DNA of 64,000 bases from the NCBI GenBank assembly GCA_022766165.1, contig QYLO01000002.1:96787-160786 (forward strand), given 5' to 3'. The notes beneath the pieces are model-generated. The model had not been told where the DNA came from and made no database searches. It was given only the letters and a program-made list of their open reading frames with translations. This DNA comes from Candidatus Electrothrix gigas (GTDB lineage Bacteria > Desulfobacterota > Desulfobulbia > Desulfobulbales > Desulfobulbaceae). The position numbers and the translations under genes are program-made. Position 1 is the stretch's first letter, and the number at the start of each line of letters is the position of its first letter. Shown piece after piece: positions 9,089 to 16,614 of the stretch.

Positions 9089-9462
9089 ACGAGTAATACA
9101 CCTCCTGTGATGGGGGAAGGCGTCAGCTAAACAATATACAGATTATACGGTAAGCTAATATAATAATGAGCTGGCAAAAATGAATGCTGTTTTCAGAAAA
9201 AACTTTCTCATCTTTTTCCCTATGCTATGTTAAAAGGGTGTCGGGGTTCATTAAACAACACGGTGGTACAAACCCTGTCCGTCTATGACGCAATTCTTTG
9301 GCATATTACCCTATGAAAACTTCCCTGTCAAAGTATTCTCTTTACGGTTATTCTAAGAATCTCCCCCTGAAAACTCACCTCTTAAAAGAGGCTCTGGGAC
9401 GGGATGGAAGTTATTCCAAAATATTTCATAGTTCCTTTTTCCTTTGAACAAAAAGAGCAGGT

Positions 9463-11427
9463 ATGTCTACAATACGAGTCCTTTCTGATCATCTTGCCAA
9501 TCAAATAGCTGCTGGTGAAGTTGTTGAACGACCAGCGTCAGTGGTTAAGGAGCTGGTAGAGAATGCCCTTGATGCTGGAGCAGACCGAATCAATATTCAG
9601 GTAGAGGGGAATGGAACCCGGCTGATCCGTGTTATGGATAACGGTGTTGGGATGGATCAAGACGATGTGCTGCTGTCTCTTGAACGACATGCCACCTCAA
9701 AGTTACTTGAGGAAAGTCAGCTCAAGGCTATCACAACCTTGGGTTTTCGGGGAGAAGCCCTGCCAAGTATTGGTGCGGTTTCCCGGCTGTCTCTTCTCTC
9801 ACGCCTACATACAGCAGAGGTTGGTACAAGGGCAGAGGTACGTTACGGTGCTCTGCATGACTTACATGATGAAGGCTGTGCCTCTGGGACCGTTATTGAG
9901 GTCCGCAGTCTGTTTGGTAACCTGCCAGCCAGAAAGAAATTTCTAAAAACCAAAAGGACAGAACTTTTTCATATTGAAGAGGTGATTCGTAATCAAGCAC
10001 TTGCCCGTCCTGCTATTGCCTTTTTTCTTGAGATAGATGGCCGAAAAATCATGGCCTTGGCAGCAGCAGACCAAGAGCAACGATTCCGAGATATCTTTCG
10101 TTCCTCTGCGACAATACTTGATATTTCCTCTACTGATTCCACAGCTTCTTCCTCTGTAGAAGATTCCAGTAGATCCAACTCATCTGATACATCGCATACA
10201 TCGCATATATCGCATATATCACACAGGCAAGGCTTGCTCTCTGTTCGTGGCTTACTCCTTCTTCCTGATACCACCTCCTCAGCACGTCTCCGTATCCTGG
10301 TCAACAATCGCCCAGTGCAGGATCGAATGATTCGCTCTGCTGTTGCCGAGGGCCTCAAGGGACTCCTCATGAAAGGGCAGCAGCCTGCCGGGGCCTTGTT
10401 GCTGGATCTTGATGCACAGCTCGTTGATATCAACGTTCATCCAGCTAAACGAGAGGTTCGTTTTCGTAACCCCAAAGAGATCCGTTGTTTTCTTGTGCAG
10501 GCGATTGCGGATGCCGTGCTGCAATATCAGGAGGAGAGGCGTTCTGAACTGTTCAGCCCATCAGGTACACAGAGAGCGTCTGAGGTATCTCCTGGAGTTA
10601 CCACGTACTCTGGGCAAGATGGGCAAAATCTACAACTCAACAGGGTTGAGGAGGTTGAAGAACAGATATGTTGCGCAGAACCTTCCCCCGCTCCCCTCTC
10701 TTCTCTCTCTTCTCTGTCTTTATCACCCGAACTTGAAAGTAACCGGAGCTTTGAACAACATCCTGAACACCCTGAACCGGCTGAAGATGTTCAGCCCGCA
10801 TCTCAACTACCATCACAACCTGAATGCAGTGGGTTACGATTGATTGGTCAACTTCTGCAGCTCTATCTTCTCTGTGAACATAACGAGCAACTGGTGGTGA
10901 TTGATCAACATGCAGCGCATGAACGTATCCTGTATCAGCAGCTTCGTACTGCCTATGAAGAACGAGCCGTTGCCGTTCAACAGCTTCTTTTTCCAGTAAC
11001 CGTTGAGTTGGAGCCACATTACGCTGATATTTTAGAACAGGAAGAGGAGGCTGTTGCTTCTCTGGGCCTTCATGTTGATTTTTTTGGCGATACCACCTGG
11101 GTTATCAAAGGAGTGCCAGCTCTGGTTGGCAAGATTGCCCCCCAAGAAGTACTACTGGATATTCTTGATGGGTTGGCTGCCGGTTCAGGAGCTACACGCA
11201 GTCAAACTCAAGCTATGTCAAATATACCTGAATGTGTTGATAACCTGTTGGCCTCTATGGCCTGTAAGGCAGCGATTAAGTCAGGAAACCGTTTGCACCC
11301 AGAAGAGATGCTTGCCCTTCTTCAACAGATGGAACAGAGTACATTTTTTTCTCATTGTCCTCACGGGAGACCGGTTGTACAAACTTTTTCTCGGTCTGTT
11401 ATTGAAAAGTGGTTTAAAAGGAGTTGA
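9463..11427 (+). CDS. mutL: DNA mismatch repair protein MutL
   Basis: MutL couples MutS mismatch recognition to strand incision. The GHKL ATPase motifs are intact: ELVENALDAGA, DNGVGM and GFRGEAL. Residues 230-255 contain a low-complexity Ser/Thr/His insert encoded partly by four 9-bp repeats (10189-10224). The C-terminal dimerisation domain has ACKAAIKSG and the CPHGRP motif of endonuclease-type MutL. The metal-binding motif reads DQHAAHERILYQ: the final glutamate of DQHA-x2-E-x4-E is glutamine (residue 492). Start at ATG 9463 follows AGAGCAGGT. mutS lies 7 kb away on the opposite strand. Confidence 0.96.
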   Translation: MSTIRVLSDHLANQIAAGEVVERPASVVKELVENALDAGADRINIQVEGNGTRLIRVMDNGVGMDQDDVLLSLERHATSKLLEESQLKAITTLGFRGEALPSIGAVSRLSLLSRLHTAEVGTRAEVRYGALHDLHDEGCASGTVIEVRSLFGNLPARKKFLKTKRTELFHIEEVIRNQALARPAIAFFLEIDGRKIMALAAADQEQRFRDIFRSSATILDISSTDSTASSSVEDSSRSNSSDTSHTSHISHISHRQGLLSVRGLLLLPDTTSSARLRILVNNRPVQDRMIRSAVAEGLKGLLMKGQQPAGALLLDLDAQLVDINVHPAKREVRFRNPKEIRCFLVQAIADAVLQYQEERRSELFSPSGTQRASEVSPGVTTYSGQDGQNLQLNRVEEVEEQICCAEPSPAPLSSLSSLSLSPELESNRSFEQHPEHPEPAEDVQPASQLPSQPECSGLRLIGQLLQLYLLCEHNEQLVVIDQHAAHERILYQQLRTAYEERAVAVQQLLFPVTVELEPHYADILEQEEEAVASLGLHVDFFGDTTWVIKGVPALVGKIAPQEVLLDILDGLAAGSGATRSQTQAMSNIPECVDNLLASMACKAAIKSGNRLHPEEMLALLQQMEQSTFFSHCPHGRPVVQTFSRSVIEKWFKRS

Positions 11428-11467
11428 ATCTAACCTGCTGGATAATAATATTAAATAGAATATTGGG

Positions 11468-12610
11468 TTATAGATTAGCTGAATCAATACGACGTATAAA
11501 GCTTGACTTTCGACTATGCTCTTTCTGAATGGTCATCAGTTTTGACTTGAACAAGCTGGTTGCATTATTCTTTTTGGCAAGATCCTTCAAATCGATGAGG
11601 AGTTTAACCGCTTCATCATAGCTTTTGGGGGTTCTGGTCAGAATAAGTGATTTAACTTTCTCCCATATTTCATTTTCTCTTCCGGCCAGTTCGTTCAAAT
11701 AGTTTTTTCGTGCAATAGCCGCTTCCTTTTCCTTACGTGCTTTTTCCTTTGCCTTCTGTTCAGCGATCCGCCGACTCTTTTCTGCTGTGTATGCCTCCGC
11801 TTTTTGCAGCAGTTGCATTACAGTGCGTGATTTCTTCTCCTTACTTTCGGTATTTTTTATTGATAGTGTCTTTCTAAACCGCTGCAACAGTTCGTTGCCT
11901 ATATGAGGATCGCCGTCATTGATGAGCCGAAAAATAATTGTATCTTTTTCGCTCTTGGGCAGCCCACCTATCCAGGTTTTTAGCTTTTGATCATTTTGAA
12001 CCGGTTTTTGTTCTGCAATACTGTTTTCTGCGGCTACCTGGATAAGATCCTTATCGAGCCGCATGAACTCTGCAAAACTTTCAAGGGAAGCGTTTAAATT
12101 TCCAAGATTTGCAGGCACAGGCGGTTCTTTTTCATCCTCTTCGATCTCATCCATCTGCACACAAAAGAGCCAGGCAAGATACAAGCATCGATAATCCCCT
12201 TGAACAAGATCGGAACGTAATGAAATCAATGGAGAGAGATAACCTTCACCTTCTTCCCAATCATAATCTTCGCTTTCAGATGTAAAATCAAAGATCAGGT
12301 AATCTCCCTTTTCATAGATAGTCCAACTGTCTCCGATGCAATATTGACTTGCCAGATCCAAATCTATTAATTTTCGTGGAATCCTCAGCATAAGCTGATG
12401 GGTTCCCCAATTGGTGACATATAAAAACGCATCAAAATATTTTTCCACCAGTTTTAATGGATTAGCTTTTAAATCTCCATAGTTGTATTCATTGACAAAA
12501 CTTGTGGAGGTGATTTGCGCTCTGGAGGATATATCCCGAAGCACTTCTTGATCTTTTTGAGATAAAGGTTTGTCTATGGCCTGAAATTCATAATACTGGT
12601 ATTCACTCAT
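11468..12610 (-). CDS. Conserved hypothetical protein with charged coiled-coil C-terminal half
   Basis: I do not recognise a characterised family. The N-terminal half (residues 1-180) is acidic and aromatic-rich (MSEYQYYEFQAIDKPLS, then a WTIYEKGDYLIFDF segment). Residues about 265-330 form a long charged helix (EKSRRIAEQKAKEKARKEKE), then a helical tail. No signal peptide or membrane segment is evident. It is convergent with mutL, only 40 bases from its stop, and begins the accessory block between mutL and mutS. A palindromic repeat lies directly upstream. Confidence 0.7.
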   Translation of the reverse strand: MSEYQYYEFQAIDKPLSQKDQEVLRDISSRAQITSTSFVNEYNYGDLKANPLKLVEKYFDAFLYVTNWGTHQLMLRIPRKLIDLDLASQYCIGDSWTIYEKGDYLIFDFTSESEDYDWEEGEGYLSPLISLRSDLVQGDYRCLYLAWLFCVQMDEIEEDEKEPPVPANLGNLNASLESFAEFMRLDKDLIQVAAENSIAEQKPVQNDQKLKTWIGGLPKSEKDTIIFRLINDGDPHIGNELLQRFRKTLSIKNTESKEKKSRTVMQLLQKAEAYTAEKSRRIAEQKAKEKARKEKEAAIARKNYLNELAGRENEIWEKVKSLILTRTPKSYDEAVKLLIDLKDLAKKNNATSLFKSKLMTIQKEHSRKSSFIRRIDSANL

Positions 12611-12630
12611 ATTTTTTCCTTATAGTTCAT

Positions 12631-12683
12631 GTAGGTCTGTGTGAGTGGATTGTCTGATTTCGTTACACTCAATCGGACCTACG
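12631..12683. repeat. Palindromic interspersed repeat, short copy
   Basis: The outer arms GTAGGTCTGTGTGAGTG and CACTCAATCGGACCTAC are imperfect inverted repeats. The right half, from TTGTCTGATTTCGTTA onward, is identical to the copy at 13151-13184. This copy lacks most of the left inner arm. Its right arm reads TAG on the reverse strand at 12679-12681 and supplies the stop codon of the adjacent ribbon-helix-helix gene. Confidence 0.85.
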
Positions 12684-12996
12684 CTGAGAGTGAGGTCCAG
12701 TCCCGAAGTTTGAAGGATGTATGATCCTGCTGAAGCTCCTGACAAAATGAAAAATCTTCACGAAACGCACGCATGTCCTTCTGTAGCTGTGCCGAATACC
12801 CTTTCAGGTCAACAGGATGCTGTTCGATCCGTTCGGCGATTTTAGCCCACTTGGACTTTCCAGACGGAGAAAGCCTTCTGCTGAGCGATGCGTCCAACAG
12901 AGCCTTCCGAAGAGCATCTCCGACAAATTGGTCAGGGTTTTTGAGCTTCCGTAATTGGCGGACTATTTCATCAGATAAGCGAAAGGTTATTTCCAT
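12679..12996 (-). CDS. Ribbon-helix-helix-like small protein, possible antitoxin
   Basis: The 105-residue protein starts MEITFRLSDEIVRQLRKL, the strand-helix pattern of MetJ/Arc-type DNA-binding antitoxins, and continues with basic and helical segments. No toxin gene is adjacent, so it may be an orphan antitoxin or a plain regulator. The reading frame ends at a TAG that belongs to a palindromic repeat, so the last residues may reflect repeat insertion. Confidence 0.65.
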   Translation of the reverse strand: MEITFRLSDEIVRQLRKLKNPDQFVGDALRKALLDASLSRRLSPSGKSKWAKIAERIEQHPVDLKGYSAQLQKDMRAFREDFSFCQELQQDHTSFKLRDWTSLSA

Positions 12997-13104
12997 TATC
13001 TATCACCTCTGTTTGTTACGCCTTGAAATCATTACGATATGAGCAATTATTGGAATGTGTTTTTATTATAATTTGATTATGCTTAATCATTCTATGTAGT
13101 TCAA

Positions 13105-13184
13105 GTAGGTCTGTTTGAGTGCAACGAAAACGGACAGCGCATATCGTGAATTGTCTGATTTCGTTACACTCAATCGGACCTACG
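13105..13184. repeat. Palindromic interspersed repeat, full copy
   Basis: Two arms of about 32 bases form an imperfect inverted repeat around a 14-base centre: GTAGGTCTGTTTGAGTG then CAACGAAAACGGACA on the left, and TTGTCTGATTTCGTTA then CACTCAATCGGACCTAC on the right. The right half matches the copy ending at 12683. It lies between the RHH gene and the next hypothetical gene, with no ORF of its own, as expected for a REP or MITE type element moved by a transposase elsewhere. Confidence 0.85.
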
Positions 13185-13269
13185 CAGCTGTGGGTTTACT
13201 GACACCGAATGGCCTCCAGATATAGATAATACCGAAAGTATTTTTTTTCATAATTGCACGGACCACCAC

Positions 13270-13980
13270 CTAAAGCTGTCCGTTTCGATTCAACTCTTTG
13301 AATCTCTTTTCCAGAACCACATAAGATTGACATAAACCATCCCAGCTCTTCCTCATACTTTCTAAACTCGATTCCAATACTTTTCCCAAAACAGCTATCC
13401 TCACCCCTACATCAGGAATTTTTTGGACGTATTTAGCGAATTCTGCCGCCGAACTAAACCCAGTATTAAATAATGGATGCGGGCTTCCGGGGTGGTCTAT
13501 CATAAACTGATCTGCGGCTCGTAACGCTCTTTCGTCTTTAAACTTTTTTTTCAAATCTTCGGTAGAATCATTGAAGCAATTATTGAGTGAAATAAAATAC
13601 GTTTTCGCCTTAATAAAGAAAACGTAGATTGGGTCACAATTTCTTATTTTCGCGGGAGGAAAATTGCGTATAAAAGAATCGACTTTTGCAACAAGCATTC
13701 TTCTTTCAGCCTCATTCTCTATGCGAATTCTTTCAATTGACTGCAACACCATTGATTCCCCACCCTCTTCCACTAGGGTGACATATCTAAGTTCAGTAAA
13801 GGCTTCAAGGTAGTTTTTATGTATTACCTTGAACAAGTCATATACTTCTTTTATTTCGTTGTTAAAAATGTCGATATAGTTTGAGTTACCAGATAAAGCA
13901 GAGAGCAACCGGGTAAAAAGGGTCTCTATTGACTTATCGGTAAGTTTAATTCCAAGCATTACTCTGCCTCCGTCCAACAT
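13270..13980 (-). CDS. Hypothetical protein, predicted all-helical
   Basis: The 236-residue product shows no family I recognise. It is rich in charged helices (SIERIRIENEAERRMLVAKVDSF, EDLKKKFKDERALRAADQF) and lacks a signal peptide. ATG at codon 8 (MLGIKLTD) is an alternative start. The region is AT-rich and lies among repeats in the accessory block. Confidence 0.6.
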   Translation of the reverse strand: MLDGGRVMLGIKLTDKSIETLFTRLLSALSGNSNYIDIFNNEIKEVYDLFKVIHKNYLEAFTELRYVTLVEEGGESMVLQSIERIRIENEAERRMLVAKVDSFIRNFPPAKIRNCDPIYVFFIKAKTYFISLNNCFNDSTEDLKKKFKDERALRAADQFMIDHPGSPHPLFNTGFSSAAEFAKYVQKIPDVGVRIAVLGKVLESSLESMRKSWDGLCQSYVVLEKRFKELNRNGQL

Positions 13981-14125
13981 TGTTAATAAGCGAAAAACTT
14001 TCTATGCTGTCGATCATAATAGGCACCGCAAAATTCCACTTATCATCTTGCACTTCTGTTTTTCTTCTTCATGATATACAGAGGCTAAAATGGAAAGTAG
14101 CGAAGCGATCAGTTCGTTTCTTGTA

Positions 14126-14159
14126 TTGTCTTATTTCATGAGATTCAATCCGATCTACT
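14126..14159. repeat. Degenerate half copy of the palindromic repeat
   Basis: TTGTCTTATTTC, then a diverged centre, then ATTCAATCCGATCTACT aligns with the right arm of the copies at 12683 and 13184 with several substitutions. As in the first copy, the reverse strand reads TAG inside the arm (14155-14157), ending the reading frame of the adjacent gene remnant. Confidence 0.6.
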
Positions 14160-14346
14160 TAACTTTTTTATCAAAACCAGCAATATCATCTCCCTCCAAC
14201 AACCCCAACAAAAACCGACCAGCAGCAAGAGTATTCTTCTCCCCCTCAGCACTCATCCCCTCCCGCAACTCAAAAGACGTCCCAGCGATTTCCAACAGAT
14301 AAGCAGCAGGAGTTTTCCCATTAAAACAATAGGCAATAGACCCTAT
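14155..14346 (-). pseudogene. Gene remnant (C-terminal fragment), family unknown
   Basis: The reverse strand is open from 14346 to the TAG at 14155 and encodes a plausible protein tail: FNGKTPAAYLLEIAGTSFEL, then REGMSAEGEKNTLAAGRFLL, then GLLEGDDIAGFDKKVK. There is no proper start. Its upstream side runs into the repeat at 14341. I read it as the surviving 3' end of a gene cut by rearrangement. Confidence 0.45.
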
Positions 14347-14415
14347 TTTTTAACTTATCAGTTTTCTCTGTATTTTTTTCTTACCATACTGTTATGATAG
14401 CTAACATAAAAGAAA
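14341..14415. repeat. 75-bp repeat R1, first copy
   Basis: This stretch, from CCCTATTTTTTAACTTATC to GATAGCTAACATAAAAGA, matches 15297-15371 with only a few substitutions. Its last part (GATAGCTAACATA) appears a third time at 16012. Each copy lies at the edge of a mutS-derived or cargo segment. Confidence 0.8.
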
Positions 14416-14480
14416 ACATGGTTTTGACCCCACATCCGTTTTTATCAGCCAACTCCTCAGCCACGGTCGTCGTATGTCCC
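14412..14480 (-). pseudogene. Short mutS-derived fragment
   Basis: About 65 bases match the mutS segment at 19066-19130 that encodes EELADKNGCGVKTMF. The fragment shares the T-rich variant (GGTTTTGACCCC) with the longer fragment near 16490 and not with the resident mutS. It is followed by TGTCCCCTATTAC, which also follows the longer fragment at about 16595. It is too short to encode anything. Confidence 0.75.
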
Positions 14481-14637
14481 CTATTACTCCTGATTGTGGT
14501 GATTTCAGAACTCAATGGCTGGCCTTCCCCTGTCAACGCTTCGCCGCATCCTCACGGAATACCGACGCATAACTCGAGGCCATAATGGAGCAGCTTCTCC
14601 TTTTATGTAGGGTGCTTTCAGCCTGCCCCTTGTTTCC

Positions 14638-15285
14638 TTACCAGTAACCTGCTTCCAAATATGCGGTATGGAGGGCCTCGGAATACCAGATGGTAAAACC
14701 GGCACCATTAGAGGAGAGCGTCATACCGTACATAACACTATCTTCTGGAAAATGCCAGTCAACCTCCTTGAATACATTGTTGAATTCATCAACAGAGGAG
14801 CGATGATCGCCTGTTTCCCGAGGATCAGTGTTTTTTTTGCAAAATGGATACTCATTACAGATTTGCGGGAGCCAATCCATAAGCGTCTCCTGATCAATTC
14901 TAAACTGGGCGAGATGGTTATCGGAAGTTTTATGCACAACAATATCGGCGGCCTTGGGCGGCATCCATCGTCGAATTCTCCTGTCCCTGATTTCCTTGGA
15001 GTTCCTATACGTAAACATGCCGTAACGAAAGGGATCTACTATATTCATAATCCCTATGCAGGAGGGGATGAAGACGGTCAAAGCCATCAGCGTTGAACCG
15101 AAGAAAGATATCCGCCATTTTTTACTCAGGAATTTCTTGCTGAGCCATGGCAGCAGGATAATCAAGAGGACGGATAAGCCAAAGGTAATGCAAAAAGGTA
15201 GTATCACGAACCTGTACATATCACACTCCGAAAAACAATAGAGGACAGACCAATAAATGCTATTTTCTGAAAATAATCTGCTCAA
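14638..15285 (-). CDS. Small membrane protein of unknown function
   Basis: The 215-residue ORF has two hydrophobic segments, YRFVILPFCITFGLSVLLII (about residues 24-46) and a second around 60-82, followed by a soluble C-terminal domain rich in W, H and D residues. The ATG at codon 23 (MYRFVIL) is a likelier start than the first. The soluble part has EFNNVFKEVDWHFPEDSVMY. No family is recognised. It lies between two copies of repeat R1. Confidence 0.6.
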   Translation of the reverse strand: MSRLFSENSIYWSVLYCFSECDMYRFVILPFCITFGLSVLLIILLPWLSKKFLSKKWRISFFGSTLMALTVFIPSCIGIMNIVDPFRYGMFTYRNSKEIRDRRIRRWMPPKAADIVVHKTSDNHLAQFRIDQETLMDWLPQICNEYPFCKKNTDPRETGDHRSSVDEFNNVFKEVDWHFPEDSVMYGMTLSSNGAGFTIWYSEALHTAYLEAGYW

Positions 15286-15296
15286 GGCCGGTAAGG

Positions 15297-15405
15297 CCCG
15301 ATTTTTTAACTTATCAGTTTTCTCTGTATTTTCTTCTTACCATACTGTTACGATAGCTAACATAGAAGACGAAAAAAGTAAAATGAAATTCAGCCCTTCT
15401 CCAGC
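15297..15405. repeat. Repeat R1, second copy, with extended tail
   Basis: 15297-15371 matches 14341-14415. 15353-15405 (ATAGCTAACATAGAAGACG, then an A-rich run, then CCCTTCTCCAGC) matches 16011-16063, which in turn runs into the mutS-derived fragment. The tail overlaps the 3' end of the Uma2 gene, so the final codons of that gene come from the repeat. Confidence 0.75.
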
Positions 15406-15959
15406 TCCAGCGAAAAAACTTTTACGTATAAACATCTCACTGGTACCTTCAAATCAATAGACATAAAATGAAGCTCGTTATCCTCCTTTAAAATCTCCAT
15501 CTCCCACTTTTTCCCTATTCGTCTGTATATCCACACCTCAATTTCTTTCTGGCTCACTAAGACATATTCTTGCAAGCTTGGAATTCTGAGATAATTTTTG
15601 AGTTTATCCCCTCTGTCAAAATTTTTCGTTGATTCTGATAAAACCTCAATAATGAGTATCGGTTTTTCTTTAACTAATTGGTCGTTGTCATTTGGATCAC
15701 ATTTCACAAAAACATCTGGATAATAACAGTCAAACCCCGCTGATAATTTCATGTCACTTGAATAGACATCACACGATGATTCAAGTAAATGATTTGCAAT
15801 ATTTCTAAATATGTTACCAGTTATTTTAACATGATTTTCTGTAGCACCAGCCATTGCATAAATTTCACCATTCACTAACTCGTGCTTTGTCTCTGCTTTT
15901 TCTTCTAAGAACAGATATTCATCTTGTGTAAATAACTTCCTTTGAGGTAATGCCATCAT
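15390..15959 (-). CDS. Uma2-family PD-(D/E)XK endonuclease
   Basis: The 189-residue protein fits the Uma2/DUF820 family of small restriction-endonuclease-fold proteins. The core reads YYPDVFVKCDPND, then PILIIEVLSEST, giving the D and E of the nuclease motif with the family's V-L-S-E-S-T ending, then an amphipathic helix DKLKNYLRIPSLQEYVLVS. Such genes are abundant in cyanobacteria and cable bacteria; their biological role is not settled. The start is ATG 15959 or the next codon. The C-terminus runs into repeat R1. Confidence 0.88.
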   Translation of the reverse strand: MMALPQRKLFTQDEYLFLEEKAETKHELVNGEIYAMAGATENHVKITGNIFRNIANHLLESSCDVYSSDMKLSAGFDCYYPDVFVKCDPNDNDQLVKEKPILIIEVLSESTKNFDRGDKLKNYLRIPSLQEYVLVSQKEIEVWIYRRIGKKWEMEILKEDNELHFMSIDLKVPVRCLYVKVFSLELEKG

Positions 15960-16039
15960 CTTCCGCTCTTCAGTATTCTCTATCTATTTTTCATTGTATC
16001 CTGCTATAGAATAGCTAACATAGAAGACGAAAAAAGTAA

Positions 16040-16572
16040 ACTGAAACCCAACCCTTCTCCAGCACCCCAACCAACTCATACAGCAACTCCTGAGCCTGCC
16101 GAGGCGTCAACTCATCAGGGTCAACCTCCTTTAAGCGAGTGTGCAAGGGATCTTCCTTAGCCGGAAAAAGACCTATCTGGCAGGGCTGCTGTTCTTGCTG
16201 TTCTGGCCGTTTCTTGGGAGAGATGGCAATGCTTGGTTCCCCGGTGGCCGTGAACTCCCCCTGTTCAATATTGGTAAGAATCTCCTGCGCCCGCTCAACC
16301 ACCTGAGCTGGTACGCCAGCAAGGGCCGCTACTTGAATACCATAGCTGCGGCTGGCAGCCCCTTGAACCAGCTTATGCAGAAAATGGATACGGTTATCCT
16401 GCTCCCGCACGGCAATGGAGTAGTTCTGAATCCGCTCGTGGGTAGTGGCCAGATCAGTCAGCTCGTGGTAATGGGTGGCAAACATGGTTTTGACCCCGCA
16501 CCCGTTTTTATCAGCCAGCTCGTCAAGTAATGGCAAGGCCGTCGTATGTTGAGGTGCCGCATCCGATCTCAT
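16040..16572 (-). pseudogene. Diverged duplicate of the mutS 3' end
   Basis: Translated from about 16530 to 16060, this encodes a near-perfect copy of the MutS C-terminus, from ELADKNGCGVKTMFATHY through ELLYELVGVLE. A hand comparison gives about 30 base differences over about 460 aligned bases, most of them silent (amino-acid changes near PCQIGLF and LHTR). Upstream of this the copy is broken: a small deletion removes the coding for AIAWAVA and the reading continues into MRSDAAPQHTT. The 3' end reads past the MutS stop into EKGWVSVYFFRLLC. It cannot make a working MutS. Confidence 0.9.
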
Positions 16573-16614
16573 CTAGAGCATTTATCGTGGTCTGTCCCCT
16601 ATTACCCTTTCCTA

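Noticed and set aside
9313..9447. 44-codon ORF just before mutL
   Set aside because: It lacks a good ribosome-binding site and has no recognisable motif; it is mentioned only in the ferritin entry.
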